From Candidatus Nanopelagicales bacterium (GTDB lineage: Bacteria > Actinomycetota > Actinomycetes > S36-B12), in NCBI GenBank assembly GCA_028687755.1, contig JAQTZL010000001.1:389404-453403 (forward strand): a stretch of DNA of 64,000 nt, read 5' to 3'. A program made the position numbers and the translations under genes. Of the stretch, positions 51,374 through 62,083 are shown in pieces. Each line of letters opens with the position of its first letter. Position 1 is the stretch's first letter. The notes under the pieces are model-generated. The model saw only the letters and a list, made by a program, of their open reading frames with translations. It did not search any database and was not told where the DNA came from.

Positions 51374-52855
51374 ATGACATTGACCTTGGCCACCACAGCC
51401 GTTTCTGCCACCACCTGCGACGCACTCGTTGTTGCCATCATGCCCAAAGGCAAGGCCCTTGAGCTTGCTGCACATGGCATCACAACAGCACAGAGCACCA
51501 AACTGCTTGCTGCGCTAAAAACACTCGGTGCGACTGGCAAATCCGGTGAAGTCACCAAGGTTGCAGGCATTGCTGGAATTAAGGCACCGCTGATCGTGGC
51601 TGTCGGCATTGGCGATACTCGCAAAGGACTTGACCTTGAAGCACTTCGAGTAGCAAATGGCAATGCCATCCGCGCACTTGCAGGTACCAAGAAAGTCGCG
51701 ATCGCCGCTGCCCCTCAAGAAGAGATGCTGCGCGCATCAGCAATGGGTGCCGCGCTTGCTGCCTATTCATTCACTTCATTTAAATCCAACCCCGCCAAGG
51801 GCTCTGCGCCTGTCGCTAACATCGTGCTCCTTGTTCCTGGAGTTGCTAGCGACGCCCAGAAAGCTGTGGTTTCCGAAGTCAGTGTGATTGCCGATGCAGT
51901 GAAGCTCAGCCGCGATTTGGTGAACACTCCCCCAAATGCTTTGGCTCCCGCCGATCTTGCACTTGAAGCCAAGAAGGCAGTTGCTGGCCTTCCCGTGAAG
52001 GTCACCATCTGGGATGAAAAGGCGTTGATGCGCGAAAACTGCGGTGGCATCTTGGCCGTGGGCCAAGGTTCGGCAAACCCACCACGGTTGACCAAGCTTG
52101 AGTACACACCCAAGGGCGCAACTAAGACCCTGCACATCGTGGGCAAAGGCATCACATTCGATACAGGTGGCATCTCGATCAAGCCAGCTGCTGGCATGGA
52201 TGAGATGAAGGGCGACATGGGCGGTGCGGCCGCAATCGTGGGGGCCATGCAAGCCATCGCTGCCCTTGGCTTGAACGTCAATGTCACCGGCTGGATTCCG
52301 TCAGCGGAAAACATGCCCAGCGGGACTGCCCAGCGCCCAGGCGATGTCATCACCATGTTTGGTGGCAAGACGGTCGAAGTGCTGAACACTGACGCCGAGG
52401 GTCGCTTGGTCTTGGCCGATGCCCTTGGCTTGGCAGCCCTAGAGAAGCCAGATCTCATCATCGATGCTGCCACCTTGACTGGTGCCCAGCGCGTGGCTTT
52501 GGGTTCTCGCCTTGCTGGCGTGATGGCCAATGACGATGCCTCACGTGCCATGGTCTGCGAAGCCGCCGAGATCGCTGGCGAGGCCATGTGGCCGATGCCG
52601 CTTCCGCAGGATCTTCGCCCATCGATTGATTCCGCGACTGCCGATTTGGCCAATATCGGCGATCGCTTTGGCGGCATGCTTTCCGCAGGTATTTTCCTTG
52701 CCGAATTCGTGCCGGCTGGCCAAAAGTGGGTGCACATCGACATCGCAGGACCCTCGTTTAATGACAAGGGCGCCTACGGCTACACCCCTAAGGGCGGAAC
52801 CGGTTCGGCAGTGCGCACCTTCGTGCAGGTAGCCAAGGGGCTTGCGGCAGAATAA
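51374..52855 (+). CDS. pepB: Leucyl aminopeptidase (M17)
   Basis: A 493-residue M17 aminopeptidase (PepA/PepB family). The two-metal catalytic region is intact: VGKGITFDTGGISIKPAAGMDEMKGDMGGAA (shown in parts: GKGITFDTGGISIKP and DEMKGDMGGAA) and NTDAEGRLVLADAL. It removes N-terminal residues from peptides in the cytoplasm as a hexamer. It has its own leaderless promoter. The 58 bases after its stop hold only a weak CTCAG/CTGAG hairpin before lpdA. Confidence 0.94.
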   Translation: MTLTLATTAVSATTCDALVVAIMPKGKALELAAHGITTAQSTKLLAALKTLGATGKSGEVTKVAGIAGIKAPLIVAVGIGDTRKGLDLEALRVANGNAIRALAGTKKVAIAAAPQEEMLRASAMGAALAAYSFTSFKSNPAKGSAPVANIVLLVPGVASDAQKAVVSEVSVIADAVKLSRDLVNTPPNALAPADLALEAKKAVAGLPVKVTIWDEKALMRENCGGILAVGQGSANPPRLTKLEYTPKGATKTLHIVGKGITFDTGGISIKPAAGMDEMKGDMGGAAAIVGAMQAIAALGLNVNVTGWIPSAENMPSGTAQRPGDVITMFGGKTVEVLNTDAEGRLVLADALGLAALEKPDLIIDAATLTGAQRVALGSRLAGVMANDDASRAMVCEAAEIAGEAMWPMPLPQDLRPSIDSATADLANIGDRFGGMLSAGIFLAEFVPAGQKWVHIDIAGPSFNDKGAYGYTPKGGTGSAVRTFVQVAKGLAAE

Positions 52856-52913
52856 GGACCAACTCAGACATATTTAGTTTGGCTGAGAATCGATTTCGGT
52901 GACAGGAGTTCCG

Positions 52914-54281
52914 GTGGCAGACGCTGACCTAGTGATCCTTGGTGGTGGCAGCGGCGGCTACGCCTGTGCACTACGTGCATCTGAATTAGGCATGAGCGTG
53001 ATCCTTATTGATAAGGACAAGCTCGGCGGCACTTGCTTGCATCGTGGTTGCATCCCGACAAAGGCGCTATTGCACGCAGCAGAAGTTGCAGACACTGCAC
53101 GCGAGAGCGAGCAATTCGGCGTGAACGCCACCCTCCACGGCATCGACATGAACAAGGTCAATGAATACCGCGATGGCGTTGTGGGCCGTTTGTACAAAGG
53201 CTTGCAGGGTTTAGTGAAGAGCCGCAACGTGCAGTTCATCGAAGGTGCGGGTCGCCTCGTTGGACCAAAGACCATCGAAGTCAATGGCACCCAATACACC
53301 GGCAAGAACATCGTCCTTGCTACCGGTTCTTACGCTCGCTCACTTCCAGGTTTGGACATTGGTGGTCGCATCATGACCTCCGATCAAGCGCTCAACCTTG
53401 ACTACATTCCGCAGCGCGTCATCGTTCTCGGTGGCGGCGTCATCGGCGTTGAATTCGCAAGCGTATGGAAGTCCTTCGGCGCTGACGTTACCATCATTGA
53501 AGGCTTGCCTCATCTGGTTCCTAATGAAGATGAAGCAATCTCCAAGCAACTTGAGCGCGCATTCCGCAAGCGTGGAATCAACTTCTCAGTTGGCACTCGC
53601 TTTGCGTCTGCTACCCAGGATGACTCTGGAGTGCACGTCACACTTGAAGATGGCAAAACCTTCGATGCAGATCTTCTCCTTGTTGCTGTTGGTCGTGGAC
53701 CAAATGCATCAGGCATGGGTTACGAAGAACAAGGCATTGCGATGGAACGCGGTTGGGTGCTCGTTGATGAGCGCTTGCGCACCAATGTCGAAGGCGTATT
53801 CGCCGTCGGTGACATCACCCCTGGATTGCAGCTTGCCCACCGCGGTTTCCAGCACGGCATTTTCGTCGCGGAAGAAATCGCAGGTCTTCGCCCCATCGTG
53901 ATCGCAGACGTCAATATTCCAAAGGTCACCTACTGCGAACCAGAAGTTGCCAGCGTTGGTGTCACTGAGGCTCAAGCACGAGCAGAACATGGCGACAACA
54001 TCGCAACCTACGAATACAACTTGGGTGGAAATGGCAAGAGCCAGATTCTTGGCACTGCTGGATTCATCAAGCTGGTCCAAATTAAAGACGGACCTGTGGT
54101 CGGCATTCACATGGTGGGTTCACGCATGGGTGAACAAATCGGTGAAGCGCAACTGATCGTGAACTGGGAAGCACATCCAGAAGATGTTGCTGTGCTGATT
54201 CACGCTCACCCAACACAAAACGAAGCGATGGGCGAGGCACACCTCGCTCTTGCTGGCAAGCCGCTACACGCACACGCTTAA
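52914..54281 (+). CDS. lpdA: Dihydrolipoyl dehydrogenase
   Basis: A 455-residue E3 flavoprotein. FAD motif [20 protein letters not shown], redox disulfide [18 protein letters not shown] motif [19 protein letters not shown] and the His-Glu pair in [12 protein letters not shown] are all present. It reoxidises the lipoyl groups of 2-oxoacid dehydrogenases. GTG 52914 is preceded by AGGAG at five bases, so it is preferred over GTG 52899. It is followed by the E2 gene, forming an E3-E2 pair, and then by lipB/lipA which make the lipoyl cofactor. Confidence 0.95.
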   Translation: MADADLVILGGGSGGYACALRASELGMSVILIDKDKLGGTCLHRGCIPTKALLHAAEVADTARESEQFGVNATLHGIDMNKVNEYRDGVVGRLYKGLQGLVKSRNVQFIEGAGRLVGPKTIEVNGTQYTGKNIVLATGSYARSLPGLDIGGRIMTSDQALNLDYIPQRVIVLGGGVIGVEFASVWKSFGADVTIIEGLPHLVPNEDEAISKQLERAFRKRGINFSVGTRFASATQDDSGVHVTLEDGKTFDADLLLVAVGRGPNASGMGYEEQGIAMERGWVLVDERLRTNVEGVFAVGDITPGLQLAHRGFQHGIFVAEEIAGLRPIVIADVNIPKVTYCEPEVASVGVTEAQARAEHGDNIATYEYNLGGNGKSQILGTAGFIKLVQIKDGPVVGIHMVGSRMGEQIGEAQLIVNWEAHPEDVAVLIHAHPTQNEAMGEAHLALAGKPLHAHA

Positions 54282-54333
54282 TCACCACACACAAGATCCT
54301 TACGAAGGATCGCGAAAGAGGAGTCGAGTCACT

Positions 54334-56073
54334 ATGTCGGTTTCAGTAACGATGCCACAGCTCGGTGAAAGTGTTACCGAAGGAACTGTTACCCGCTGGT
54401 TAAAGCAAGTGGGCGACACCATCACTGCTGACGAACCACTGCTCGAGATTTCTACCGACAAGGTCGATACCGAGATCCCCGCTCCTGCATCAGGTGTGTT
54501 GCTGTCGATTAGTGCGCTCGAAGACGCAGTTGTGCAGGTTGGCGCTGAACTCGCAGTGATCGGTGCAGCGAATGAATCAGCCACACCTGCAGCACCTGCA
54601 GCGCCGGAGCCAGTAGCTGCAGCACCAGTTGCTGCTCCCGTTGCTGCGCCAGTCGTCGAAACCCCTGCTGCCGCTGCACCTGCAGCCAGTGGCGCCACCT
54701 TCGATGTTGTTTTGCCTCAGCTTGGCGAGAGCGTCACCGAGGGCACCGTTACTCGCTGGCTCAAGCAAGTTGGCGACACCGTTGCAGCTGACGAAGCCCT
54801 CGTTGAAATCTCAACTGACAAGGTCGACACCGAACTGCCATCCCCTGCCGCTGGCGTCTTACTTTCGATCACAGTCCCTGAAGACTCCACTGTTGCTGTT
54901 GGCAGCGTGCTCGGCGTGATTGGTTCTGCTGCAAGTTCCGCTGCACCGGCTGCGACCCCAGCTCCAGCAGCTCCGGTTGCAGCACCAGTTGCTGCCCCAG
55001 CAGCAACGCCAGCTCCTGCCGCTGCTGCACCTGCTCCGGTGAGTGCACCTGCACCCACGCCTGTTCTTTCAGCACCAAAGAGTGGCGATGACGACTCATA
55101 CGTCACACCACTGGTGCGTCGCCTCGCAACTCAAAAGGGCGTCGATCTTTCAACCATCGTCGGCACTGGCGTTGGCGGACGTATCCGTAAGCAAGATGTC
55201 TTGGCCGCTGCTGAAGGAACTGTCGCTGCTCCCGCAGCGCCTGCGGCGCCAGCAGCACCGGTTGTTTCCGCTCCAGTTGCCGCGCCTGTAACAAGTGCAC
55301 CTGTAACTCCAGCTCCTGCAGCTCCATCAGCGCCTGCTGCCGTGTCACCACTGCGCGGTCGCACTGAACCAATCTCCCGCTTGCGCAAGGTCATTGCTGA
55401 GCGCATGGTGGAGTCACTTCAGGTGTCAGCTCAGCTCACTAGCGTTGTTGAAGTTGATGTCACCCGTATCGCAAATCTTCGCAATAAGGTCAAGGGAAAC
55501 TTCGAATCACGCGAAGGAGTCAAGCTCACCTTCTTGCCTTTCATCGCCAAGGCTGCACTTGAATCACTGAAGTCGTTCCCAATGGTTAATGCATCCATCG
55601 ATATGGCTGCCGGCACCATCACGTATCACGACACCGAGAATCTCGGTATCGCAGTTGACACAGATCGCGGCCTACTGGTTCCCGTGATTCGCAATGCAGG
55701 CGATCTCAACCTCGCGGGCCTGTCACGCGGCATCAGTGACATTGCAGAGCGCACCCGCGAAAGCAGGGTCGCACCCGATGAACTCAGCGGTGGCACTTTC
55801 ACCATCACCAATACAGGTAGCCGTGGTTCGTTGTTCGATACACCGATCGTCAACCAGCCACAGGTTGCCATCCTTGGCACCGGGGCGATCGAAAAGCGCC
55901 CAGTAGTTGTTCCTGATTCAACAGGTCAAGATGTCATCGCAATTCGTTCGATGATGTATCTGGCCCTTTCATATGATCACCGACTTGTTGATGGTGCAGA
56001 TGCTGCTCGCTTCTTGGTTGCGATCAAGAATCGTCTCGAAGAGGGCTCCTTCGAATCTGAACTCGGCTTGTAG
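54334..56073 (+). CDS. sucB: 2-oxoacid dehydrogenase E2 (dihydrolipoamide acyltransferase), two lipoyl domains
   Basis: A 579-residue E2. Two lipoyl domains (about residues 1-78 and 122-200) are near-copies, each with [20 protein letters not shown] and a lipoylated Lys in STDKVDTE. Ala-Pro-rich linkers separate them from a small E1/E3-binding domain ([16 protein letters not shown]) and the catalytic core, with [14 protein letters not shown] at the end. It is named sucB/dlaT in actinobacteria, where one E2 serves pyruvate and perhaps 2-oxoglutarate dehydrogenase; which one cannot be told. ATG 54334 has AGAGGAG upstream; the frame is open from 54250 but overlaps lpdA. Confidence 0.94.
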   Translation: MSVSVTMPQLGESVTEGTVTRWLKQVGDTITADEPLLEISTDKVDTEIPAPASGVLLSISALEDAVVQVGAELAVIGAANESATPAAPAAPEPVAAAPVAAPVAAPVVETPAAAAPAASGATFDVVLPQLGESVTEGTVTRWLKQVGDTVAADEALVEISTDKVDTELPSPAAGVLLSITVPEDSTVAVGSVLGVIGSAASSAAPAATPAPAAPVAAPVAAPAATPAPAAAAPAPVSAPAPTPVLSAPKSGDDDSYVTPLVRRLATQKGVDLSTIVGTGVGGRIRKQDVLAAAEGTVAAPAAPAAPAAPVVSAPVAAPVTSAPVTPAPAAPSAPAAVSPLRGRTEPISRLRKVIAERMVESLQVSAQLTSVVEVDVTRIANLRNKVKGNFESREGVKLTFLPFIAKAALESLKSFPMVNASIDMAAGTITYHDTENLGIAVDTDRGLLVPVIRNAGDLNLAGLSRGISDIAERTRESRVAPDELSGGTFTITNTGSRGSLFDTPIVNQPQVAILGTGAIEKRPVVVPDSTGQDVIAIRSMMYLALSYDHRLVDGADAARFLVAIKNRLEEGSFESELGL

Positions 56074-56081
56074 CCGCGATC

Positions 56082-56978
56082 ATGAGAGTCGCGATCACCG
56101 GCGCATCCGGGCTCATTGGCACGGCTCTTGTTGACCACTTGCGTTCACAGGGTCACGAAGTCGTCAAGCTTGTTCGTCGCACCGCTTCAGCAAGTGACGA
56201 AATCAGTTGGGATCCGATCGCTGGAACTGTTGACGTCGATGCCTTGAACGGTGTTGATGGTGTGGTTCACCTGGCTGGTGCTGGCGTTGGCGATCATCGT
56301 TGGAGCGATGAATACAAACGCGAAATTCTTGATAGCCGTGTGAATGGCACCAACACCATCGTGAAGGCGATGCTGCAGCTTGATTCCAAGCCACGAGTGT
56401 TGGTTTCCGGCTCAGCCATTGGTTGGTATGGCGATACCGCCGATCGTGCAGTTGATGAAACCGCTCCAGCTGGCGAAGGCTTCCTTGCTGATGTTGTCCA
56501 AGCGTGGGAAGCCGCAACGTTGCCAGCTCAAGAGGCAGGCATTCGTGTGGTTCGCGCTCGAACTGGATTAGTAGTTGCCAAACATGGCGGCGCGTGGGCA
56601 CGCATGTTCCCACTGTTCAAGATGGGTGTTGGCGGAAAACTTGGTAATGGCAAGCAGTACTGGTCTTGGATTTCATTGCGCGATGAGGTTGCTGCACTCA
56701 CTTTTTGCCTAACCAATGATTCAATCCAAGGCGCCGTGAATCTGACGGGCCCAACCCCACAAACCAATGCGGAAGTCACCAAGGCAATGGGCAAAGTCAT
56801 GGGCCGACCAACACTGTTCCCAGCGCCCGCAGCTGCACTCAAGATTGCACTTGGTGAATTCTCAACTGAAGTACTCGGCAGTAGTCGCGTGCTTCCAGAT
56901 GTATTGACGGTCGCCGGATTTACTTGGCAGGACCCAACAATCGACGATGCAATTCGAACGGCCTGGCAGTCATTGTGA
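56082..56978 (+). CDS. SDR39U1-type epimerase family protein (TIGR01777)
   Basis: A 298-residue NAD(P)-binding protein. The Rossmann motif is [18 protein letters not shown], followed by [39 protein letters not shown] (in parts: [12 protein letters not shown] and SRVNGT) and [10 protein letters not shown] with the Tyr, the pattern of the YfcH/SDR39U1 family. A C-terminal DUF1731-like part ([21 protein letters not shown]) is present. Biochemical role unknown. Counterpart of Rv2216, which also follows the E2 gene. Its TGA overlaps the next GTG start. Confidence 0.9.
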   Translation: MRVAITGASGLIGTALVDHLRSQGHEVVKLVRRTASASDEISWDPIAGTVDVDALNGVDGVVHLAGAGVGDHRWSDEYKREILDSRVNGTNTIVKAMLQLDSKPRVLVSGSAIGWYGDTADRAVDETAPAGEGFLADVVQAWEAATLPAQEAGIRVVRARTGLVVAKHGGAWARMFPLFKMGVGGKLGNGKQYWSWISLRDEVAALTFCLTNDSIQGAVNLTGPTPQTNAEVTKAMGKVMGRPTLFPAPAAALKIALGEFSTEVLGSSRVLPDVLTVAGFTWQDPTIDDAIRTAWQSL

Positions 56979-58225
56979 GTGCCGATGTCGTTGTGATCGG
57001 GGCTGGCCTTGCAGGTCTTGCCGCAGCACGCGAACTATCAATACATGGCGTTCACGTCACGGTTCTTGAAGCCAGTGATCACGTAGGTGGGCGCGTTCGT
57101 ACCGATCACATTGACGGAATCACCATGGATCACGGGTTTCAGGTCTACAACCCTGCGTATCCAGAAGCCGCAAGAGTTCTCGATCACCAAGCGCTCAATC
57201 TTCACGCCCTCACTCCAGGTGTTGGTGTGCGCCTTGGTCAAGGAAAGCTCGCTCGACTTGGTGACCCACGCAAGAACTTTCGGTTGAGCCTGGGTGGGTT
57301 AGGCCTATCCACCGGATCGCCATTGTCCAAAGCGAAATTTGCGAACTACGCACTACGGGCGTCACGGAGTTCTATCGCAGAACTTGAAGCGCGACCCGAC
57401 ATGTCTGCTCGTGAGGCACTCATCGCGGCAGGCATTCATGGCGATCTCCTCAACAAAGTGATTCAACCGTTTCTCACGGGCGTCTTCCTTGAATCTGAAC
57501 TCAACACTTCGCGACACTTCCTAGATCTGGTGTTGCGATCATTTGTACGCGGAACTCCCTCACTTCCCGCAGCGGGAATGCAAGCCATTCCAGAACAACT
57601 GCATCACGCTCTTCCTTCCAACACCGTGCATTTCAATACTGCAGTCGCAAAGATCAACAACAAGTCAGTCACCACAGTTGACGATGGTCGAGTAAACGCA
57701 AAGCTCGTGATTGTTGCGACCGATCCGACAATCGCCAGCACACTGATCCCAGGAATCGCTGCACCAGAAGGTCGAAGCGTTACTACCTGGTATCACCTCG
57801 CCGATACCGCTCCACAAGCATTGGCCTTTGGAGAATCACTTCTGCTCGTGGATGGAAGTAACTCTGGCCCGGTCATCAACACTGTGGTGTTGACCCATGC
57901 AGTGCCGTCCTATGCAAAACCGGGACAGACACTCATCTCGAGTTCAACCTTGGGTACAGATTCAAGTACCGAAGCCGAAACTGCTGTGAGAAAACATCTT
58001 GCCCGGATCTATGGCGCCTCAACTCGCGCATGGGAACAGGTTGGCGTGTATCCAATCCCCTATGCACTTCCGGCAATGGTGCCGCCATTCGAGATTCGCC
58101 AGCCCATTGAAATAGGGCACGTGCTGGTTGCCGGCGATCATCGAGACACCGGCTCTATCCAAGGCGCAATGGTGAGTGGGCGTCGGGCCGCGCAACGAGC
58201 TCTTGAACTCTTGGAATTACGATGA
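56975..58225 (+). CDS. FAD-dependent amine-oxidase/desaturase-like oxidoreductase
   Basis: A 416-residue flavoprotein. The dinucleotide motif [18 protein letters not shown] is at residue 5 and [15 protein letters not shown] at 33; the C-terminal FAD block is [26 protein letters not shown]. The [12 protein letters not shown] segment after the fold is typical of an uncharacterised group between protoporphyrinogen oxidases and phytoene desaturases. Substrate unknown. GTG 56975 overlaps the preceding stop and the end overlaps lipB (ATGA), so it is embedded in the sucB-lipB-lipA operon, a place where mycobacteria have no such gene (from memory). Confidence 0.82.
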   Translation: MSADVVVIGAGLAGLAAARELSIHGVHVTVLEASDHVGGRVRTDHIDGITMDHGFQVYNPAYPEAARVLDHQALNLHALTPGVGVRLGQGKLARLGDPRKNFRLSLGGLGLSTGSPLSKAKFANYALRASRSSIAELEARPDMSAREALIAAGIHGDLLNKVIQPFLTGVFLESELNTSRHFLDLVLRSFVRGTPSLPAAGMQAIPEQLHHALPSNTVHFNTAVAKINNKSVTTVDDGRVNAKLVIVATDPTIASTLIPGIAAPEGRSVTTWYHLADTAPQALAFGESLLLVDGSNSGPVINTVVLTHAVPSYAKPGQTLISSSTLGTDSSTEAETAVRKHLARIYGASTRAWEQVGVYPIPYALPAMVPPFEIRQPIEIGHVLVAGDHRDTGSIQGAMVSGRRAAQRALELLELR

Positions 58226-58887
58226 GTCCTGTGAAAACAGCCCAGCTCGACGTGCAGCGCTTGGGCTTTGGCGATGAGGCCGTTGACTACGTACCAACCT
58301 GGGAACTCCAGCGCGCAATCCACGCAGGTGTCGTGGCAGGCGAGCGCTGCGACACAGTGCTGCTTCTCGAGCATCAATCCGTTTATACCGCGGGGCGCCG
58401 CACTGAACCCTTTGAGCGTCCATTTGATGGAACACCAGTAGTTGACGTTGATCGCGGCGGAAAGATCACCTGGCACGGCCCCGGCCAAATCGTTGGCTAC
58501 CCCATCATCAAGCTCGTTGGTCGACTCGATGTCATTGCGCATGTGCGCCGCATTGAACAAATGCTGATCGCTGTTTGTGCAGATCTTGGTGTCACCACGT
58601 CACAAATCAAAGGCCGCAGCGGAGTCTGGGTTGCAGCCGATGAACGAGGCCCTGATCGCAAGATCGCAGCTATTGGGGTTCGCGTCGCTGAAGGCGTCAC
58701 CATGCATGGCTTCGCTCTTAACTGCGATTGCGATATGACTTGGTTCGATCGCATCGTTCCTTGTGGAATCAAAGATGCAGAGGTCACCTCACTTTCACAA
58801 GAGCTGGGGCGCGATATCAATGTGCTCGAAGTTCTTCCGTTTCTTGAAGCGCATCTCACGATGGTGCAGCCAGAGTTGGAAGCATGA
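58222..58887 (+). CDS. lipB: Octanoyltransferase
   Basis: A 221-residue LipB. Family blocks are [33 protein letters not shown], and the catalytic Lys in [10 protein letters not shown] with Cys in RIVPCGIKD. It moves octanoyl groups from acyl carrier protein to lipoyl domains of E2 proteins such as the one encoded upstream. Coupled by 4-base overlaps to the FAD oxidoreductase and to lipA. Confidence 0.95.
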   Translation: MSPVKTAQLDVQRLGFGDEAVDYVPTWELQRAIHAGVVAGERCDTVLLLEHQSVYTAGRRTEPFERPFDGTPVVDVDRGGKITWHGPGQIVGYPIIKLVGRLDVIAHVRRIEQMLIAVCADLGVTTSQIKGRSGVWVAADERGPDRKIAAIGVRVAEGVTMHGFALNCDCDMTWFDRIVPCGIKDAEVTSLSQELGRDINVLEVLPFLEAHLTMVQPELEA

Positions 58888-59825
58888 GCACTGATTCCGT
58901 GTACGGCGGAGTGAACCCAGAAGGTAAGCGGATGCTTCGCATCGAAGCACGCAATGCCGAAACTCCAATTGAGCGCAAACCAAGTTGGATTCGCACCAAA
59001 TTGCGCACCGGCCCCGAATATCTGGAAATTCGCGAGCTGGTGAAGTCTGAAGGACTTCACACTGTGTGCCAAGAAGCTGGCTGCCCAAATATTTATGAAT
59101 GCTGGGAAGACCGCGAAGCAACCTTCCTGATTGGTGGCGAGCAGTGCACGCGTCGTTGCGACTTCTGCCAGATTGACACCGGCAAACCCGCTCCCCTGGA
59201 TCGCGATGAGCCGCGTCGAGTAGCTGAATCTGTGCGCACCATGCAATTGCGGTACGCAACCGTCACCGGCGTAACCCGCGATGACCTTGAAGATGAAGGC
59301 GCATGGTTGTGGGCAGAAACCATTCGTCAGATCAACTCACTCAATCCAAACACCGGCGTTGAAGTGCTTATCCCAGATTTCAGCGGTAAAGCGCATTTGC
59401 TCAATGAAGTATTCGAAGCCAAGCCGCAGGTGCTGGCTCACAACCTCGAAACAGTGCCACGTATTTTCAAGCGTATTCGCCCTGCCTTTGATTACGCCCG
59501 TTCACTCGATGTCATCGCCCTGGCACGCGCCGCGAACATGGTCACCAAGAGCAACCTGATTTTGGGTCTGGGTGAGGAAATTAGCGAGGTTGAGCAGGCC
59601 CTGCAAGATTTGTATGACGCTGGCTGCGAGCTGGTCACCATCACCCAGTATTTGCGCCCCACAAATCGTCACCATCCAGTGGAGCGCTGGGTGCATCCCG
59701 ATGAATTCGTTGCTCTTGAGGCCAAGGCCACCGAAATTGGCTTTGCTGGCGTGCTCAGCGGGCCATTGGTGCGCTCGAGCTACCGTGCTGGGCGCCTCTA
59801 TGAACAGGCCATCGCAGCCCGCTAA
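58884..59825 (+). CDS. lipA: Lipoyl synthase
   Basis: A 313-residue radical SAM enzyme. The auxiliary-cluster cysteines are in [14 protein letters not shown], and the SAM-cluster motif is CTRRCDFCQ. The final RSSYRAG motif that ligates the auxiliary cluster by Ser is present as VRSSYRAG. It inserts two sulfurs into octanoyl-E2. It is the last gene of lpdA-sucB-epimerase-oxidoreductase-lipB-lipA. Confidence 0.96.
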   Translation: MSTDSVYGGVNPEGKRMLRIEARNAETPIERKPSWIRTKLRTGPEYLEIRELVKSEGLHTVCQEAGCPNIYECWEDREATFLIGGEQCTRRCDFCQIDTGKPAPLDRDEPRRVAESVRTMQLRYATVTGVTRDDLEDEGAWLWAETIRQINSLNPNTGVEVLIPDFSGKAHLLNEVFEAKPQVLAHNLETVPRIFKRIRPAFDYARSLDVIALARAANMVTKSNLILGLGEEISEVEQALQDLYDAGCELVTITQYLRPTNRHHPVERWVHPDEFVALEAKATEIGFAGVLSGPLVRSSYRAGRLYEQAIAAR

Positions 59826-59854
59826 CCCCATGATTATCTGAGCGTCTGAGGCAA

Positions 59855-59860
59855 TACGCT
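59855..59860 (+). promoter_or_regulatory. -10 hexamer of binding-protein gene (leaderless)
   Basis: TACGCT, 7 bases before the ATG at 59868. Confidence 0.55.
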
Positions 59861-59867
59861 TGGCGCC

Positions 59868-60992
59868 ATGACCCTCCGCCCCCTTCGCATCACCGCTATT
59901 GGCACCTTGGCTCTGGGCACCCTTGCGGCAACCGCTGTTGTCCCGGCACAGGCTGCCAAGTCAACCTCTCCAATCGTGATTGCCGTGGAAGCACCGCTCA
60001 CAGGAGCTCAGGCATCAAACGGCATCGACATGGCACGTGGTGTGCAACTTGCAGTTGACGAAGTCAATGCACGCGGAGGCATCAAGGGACGCAAACTCAG
60101 CCTGGTCAAGCTCGACGATATGGCTGACCCGAAGATGGCCGCTGACATGGTTACGGCTGCACAGAAAGCTGGCGCGGTCGCTGTTGTCGGCCCATACAAC
60201 TCATCTGTTGGTTTGGTGAACTTGCCCCTGTACATCAAGGCTGGCATCACCCCAGTCCAAATGACATCAACTGACGAGACCACAGGCATGGGTGTCACTG
60301 TGCAACCAAAGAACAGCCAGATCTCTCCGGTCGAGGTCAAATACATCACGGGCCAGAAAGTGAAGAAGGTCGCGATGCTCGTGGATCCTTCTGACTACAC
60401 CCAAGGTATGGCGGACCGCACACGAACCGCACTCACTGCTGCAGGCATCACTGTCACGTCTACAACAATCACCGAAGGGGCCGCTGACTACTCCTCACAG
60501 GTGAAGGCAGCGCTTTCCTCGTCACCTGACTTGGTCTACGTGAGCACCTACTATCCCGAAGGTTCAAAGATTGCTAAGGCTCTTGCCACAAGCAATTCAA
60601 CGGCTCAGTGCTTCATGGGCTTAGCCAATGTTGACCCAGCTTTCGTCACTGAAGCTGGTACAGCGAATGCTGCACGCTGCAAGTTCAGTGGCGTTCCTGC
60701 TGCTGCACAGTTGCCTACTGCAGTTGCCTTCACCAAGAGCTTCACCAAGGCTTTCAACACAGCCCCCGGCGTATGGGGTGTATTCACTTACGACTCAACC
60801 AAGCTCCTCGCGGATGCTTTGAAGAGTGTGGGCAACACTAATTACCAGCCGGTGTTGAACCAGTTGAAAAAGACCAAGAACTACAAGGGTCAAACTGGCC
60901 TCATCACAATCGATCGCAAAACAGGCAATCGAACCAACGTGCCTGTCTTTATTTTGAAGGTCAACCCGTCCGGCATCTTCACCATCGCCTAG
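59868..60992 (+). CDS. Type-I periplasmic binding protein (branched-chain amino acid/amide ABC type)
   Basis: A 374-residue exported protein. A signal peptide ends at VVPAQAAKS with no lipobox Cys, so it is secreted free rather than lipid-anchored, which is unusual for a Gram-positive binding protein. The mature part has the LivK-type fold: IAVEAPLTGAQASNGIDMARGVQLAVDEVNARGG in parts (APLTGAQASNG, DEVNARGGIKG), AVVGPYNSSVGL and VKKVAMLVDPSDY. Ligand unknown; amino acids, amides or small acids are possible. No permease or ATPase gene is near. It has its own promoter, so it is a single-gene unit. Confidence 0.85.
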   Translation: MTLRPLRITAIGTLALGTLAATAVVPAQAAKSTSPIVIAVEAPLTGAQASNGIDMARGVQLAVDEVNARGGIKGRKLSLVKLDDMADPKMAADMVTAAQKAGAVAVVGPYNSSVGLVNLPLYIKAGITPVQMTSTDETTGMGVTVQPKNSQISPVEVKYITGQKVKKVAMLVDPSDYTQGMADRTRTALTAAGITVTSTTITEGAADYSSQVKAALSSSPDLVYVSTYYPEGSKIAKALATSNSTAQCFMGLANVDPAFVTEAGTANAARCKFSGVPAAAQLPTAVAFTKSFTKAFNTAPGVWGVFTYDSTKLLADALKSVGNTNYQPVLNQLKKTKNYKGQTGLITIDRKTGNRTNVPVFILKVNPSGIFTIA

Positions 60993-61015
60993 CCACATCG
61001 CAATAGAGGACATTC

Positions 61016-61693
61016 ATGTTTAAGCGCGTACGCCAGTCGTTTGCAACGATTGCTCAGAACTGGGGCATGACCCAAAAGGTTCATAAACTTCTTGCACTCG
61101 AGGTCTTAGGTTTCTTTATTGCTGGTGCCGTAGTTGTTGGTGCTCCCGTCGCGTACTTCCTCAATGCGCTCAGTGGAATCATTCTGGCAATTCCTGCCGG
61201 CTTGATTGCTGCAGTGTTCTGGTTTAGCCGTCGCGCAATGTCAGCTGCATACTCACAAATTGAAGGACAGCCAGGTGCTGCTGCAGCTGTGGCTCAGCAG
61301 ATGCGCGGTGGTTGGCAGACCACGCCAGGTATTGCGGTCAACAAGAACCAAGATCTCATTAGCCGTGTGGTTGGTAAGCCTGGCGTGATCTTGATATCCG
61401 AAGGCCCAAGTAGTCGCGTTGTTCCGATGCTCGCCGCGGAACGAAAGAAGACGGCTCGCTGGGTCCCTGACGTTCCAATTTATGAAATTCAAATCGGTGA
61501 TGAGCCAGGTCAAATCACCTTGGCGAAGTTGCAGCGTGCGTTGAATAAGTTGCCACGCAACCTTCGCGGTGGAGAAATTACGGATATGCGTCGACGTCTT
61601 GACGCAGTCAGCGCAGTGGGTGGCGGCATGCCAATCCCTAAGGGACCAATGCCAACGAGTGCTCGTTCAGTACGCCGTAAGCGCGGGGCTTAA
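61016..61693 (+). CDS. DUF4191 family membrane protein
   Basis: A 225-residue protein with two membrane segments (near residues 28-48 and 51-68) close to the N-terminus and a long cytoplasmic part with ISRVVGKPGVILISEGPSSRV and a LRGGEITDMRRRLDAV stretch. It is the actinobacterial DUF4191 family (Rv2219), uncharacterised. AGAGGA precedes the ATG. Its last bases overlap the convergent RDD gene by 4. Confidence 0.88.
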   Translation: MFKRVRQSFATIAQNWGMTQKVHKLLALEVLGFFIAGAVVVGAPVAYFLNALSGIILAIPAGLIAAVFWFSRRAMSAAYSQIEGQPGAAAAVAQQMRGGWQTTPGIAVNKNQDLISRVVGKPGVILISEGPSSRVVPMLAAERKKTARWVPDVPIYEIQIGDEPGQITLAKLQRALNKLPRNLRGGEITDMRRRLDAVSAVGGGMPIPKGPMPTSARSVRRKRGA

Positions 61694-62076
61694 CTCCTTT
61701 TAGTACGCAAGATCGCAACGCTGCCAACTGCTCGGTCGTGTAGGCCTCGACCTTGGCTGTCGTAAATCACAGCGGGTAGCACCAAACAGATGAGCACTGT
61801 GCGCAACGCAATGCGCCACAAACTCAAGCGACGCCCAGAAATATCAACAACGTCAATCCCGAGAATTTTTTGCCCAAAGCTCGAAGCGAAGAACCACGTA
61901 AAGAGAGTGACTTCAATAAAGAACACAATCAACGGGGGGAAGTCTGCGCTTGGTTCACCCAATTTGAAACCGGGGAAAATAACCGCTGCAACGAGTGCGC
62001 TAGCAACCCAATCGATGACGATCGCACCTAACCGGCGCCCTAAACCTGCAACATGACCTGGCAACTCAACGCTCAC
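61690..62076 (-). CDS. RDD family membrane protein
   Basis: A 128-residue membrane protein of the RDD type: LGRRLGAIVIDWVASALVAA with the Arg-Asp pair in helix 1, FGQKILGIDVVDISGRRLSLWRIALR, and the closing DSQGRGLHDRAVGSVAI. Helices near residues 15-35, 50-70 and 95-112. The family is of mostly unknown function; some members act in ion transport. GTG 62076 lies 7 bases from a TAGGTT -10 box, which rejects the longer frame to 62217. Matches Rv2219A by place. Confidence 0.88.
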   Translation of the reverse strand: MSVELPGHVAGLGRRLGAIVIDWVASALVAAVIFPGFKLGEPSADFPPLIVFFIEVTLFTWFFASSFGQKILGIDVVDISGRRLSLWRIALRTVLICLVLPAVIYDSQGRGLHDRAVGSVAILRTKRS

Positions 62077-62083
62077 GAAGCGA

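Noticed and set aside
51763..52767. Long open frame opposite pepB (334 codons)
   Set aside because: Frame created by the codon bias of pepB; composition is Ala/Ser/Pro-rich without homology or start signal.
52865..52890. Hairpin between pepB and lpdA
   Set aside because: Only a 5-base stem around an A/T-rich loop; too weak to call a terminator.
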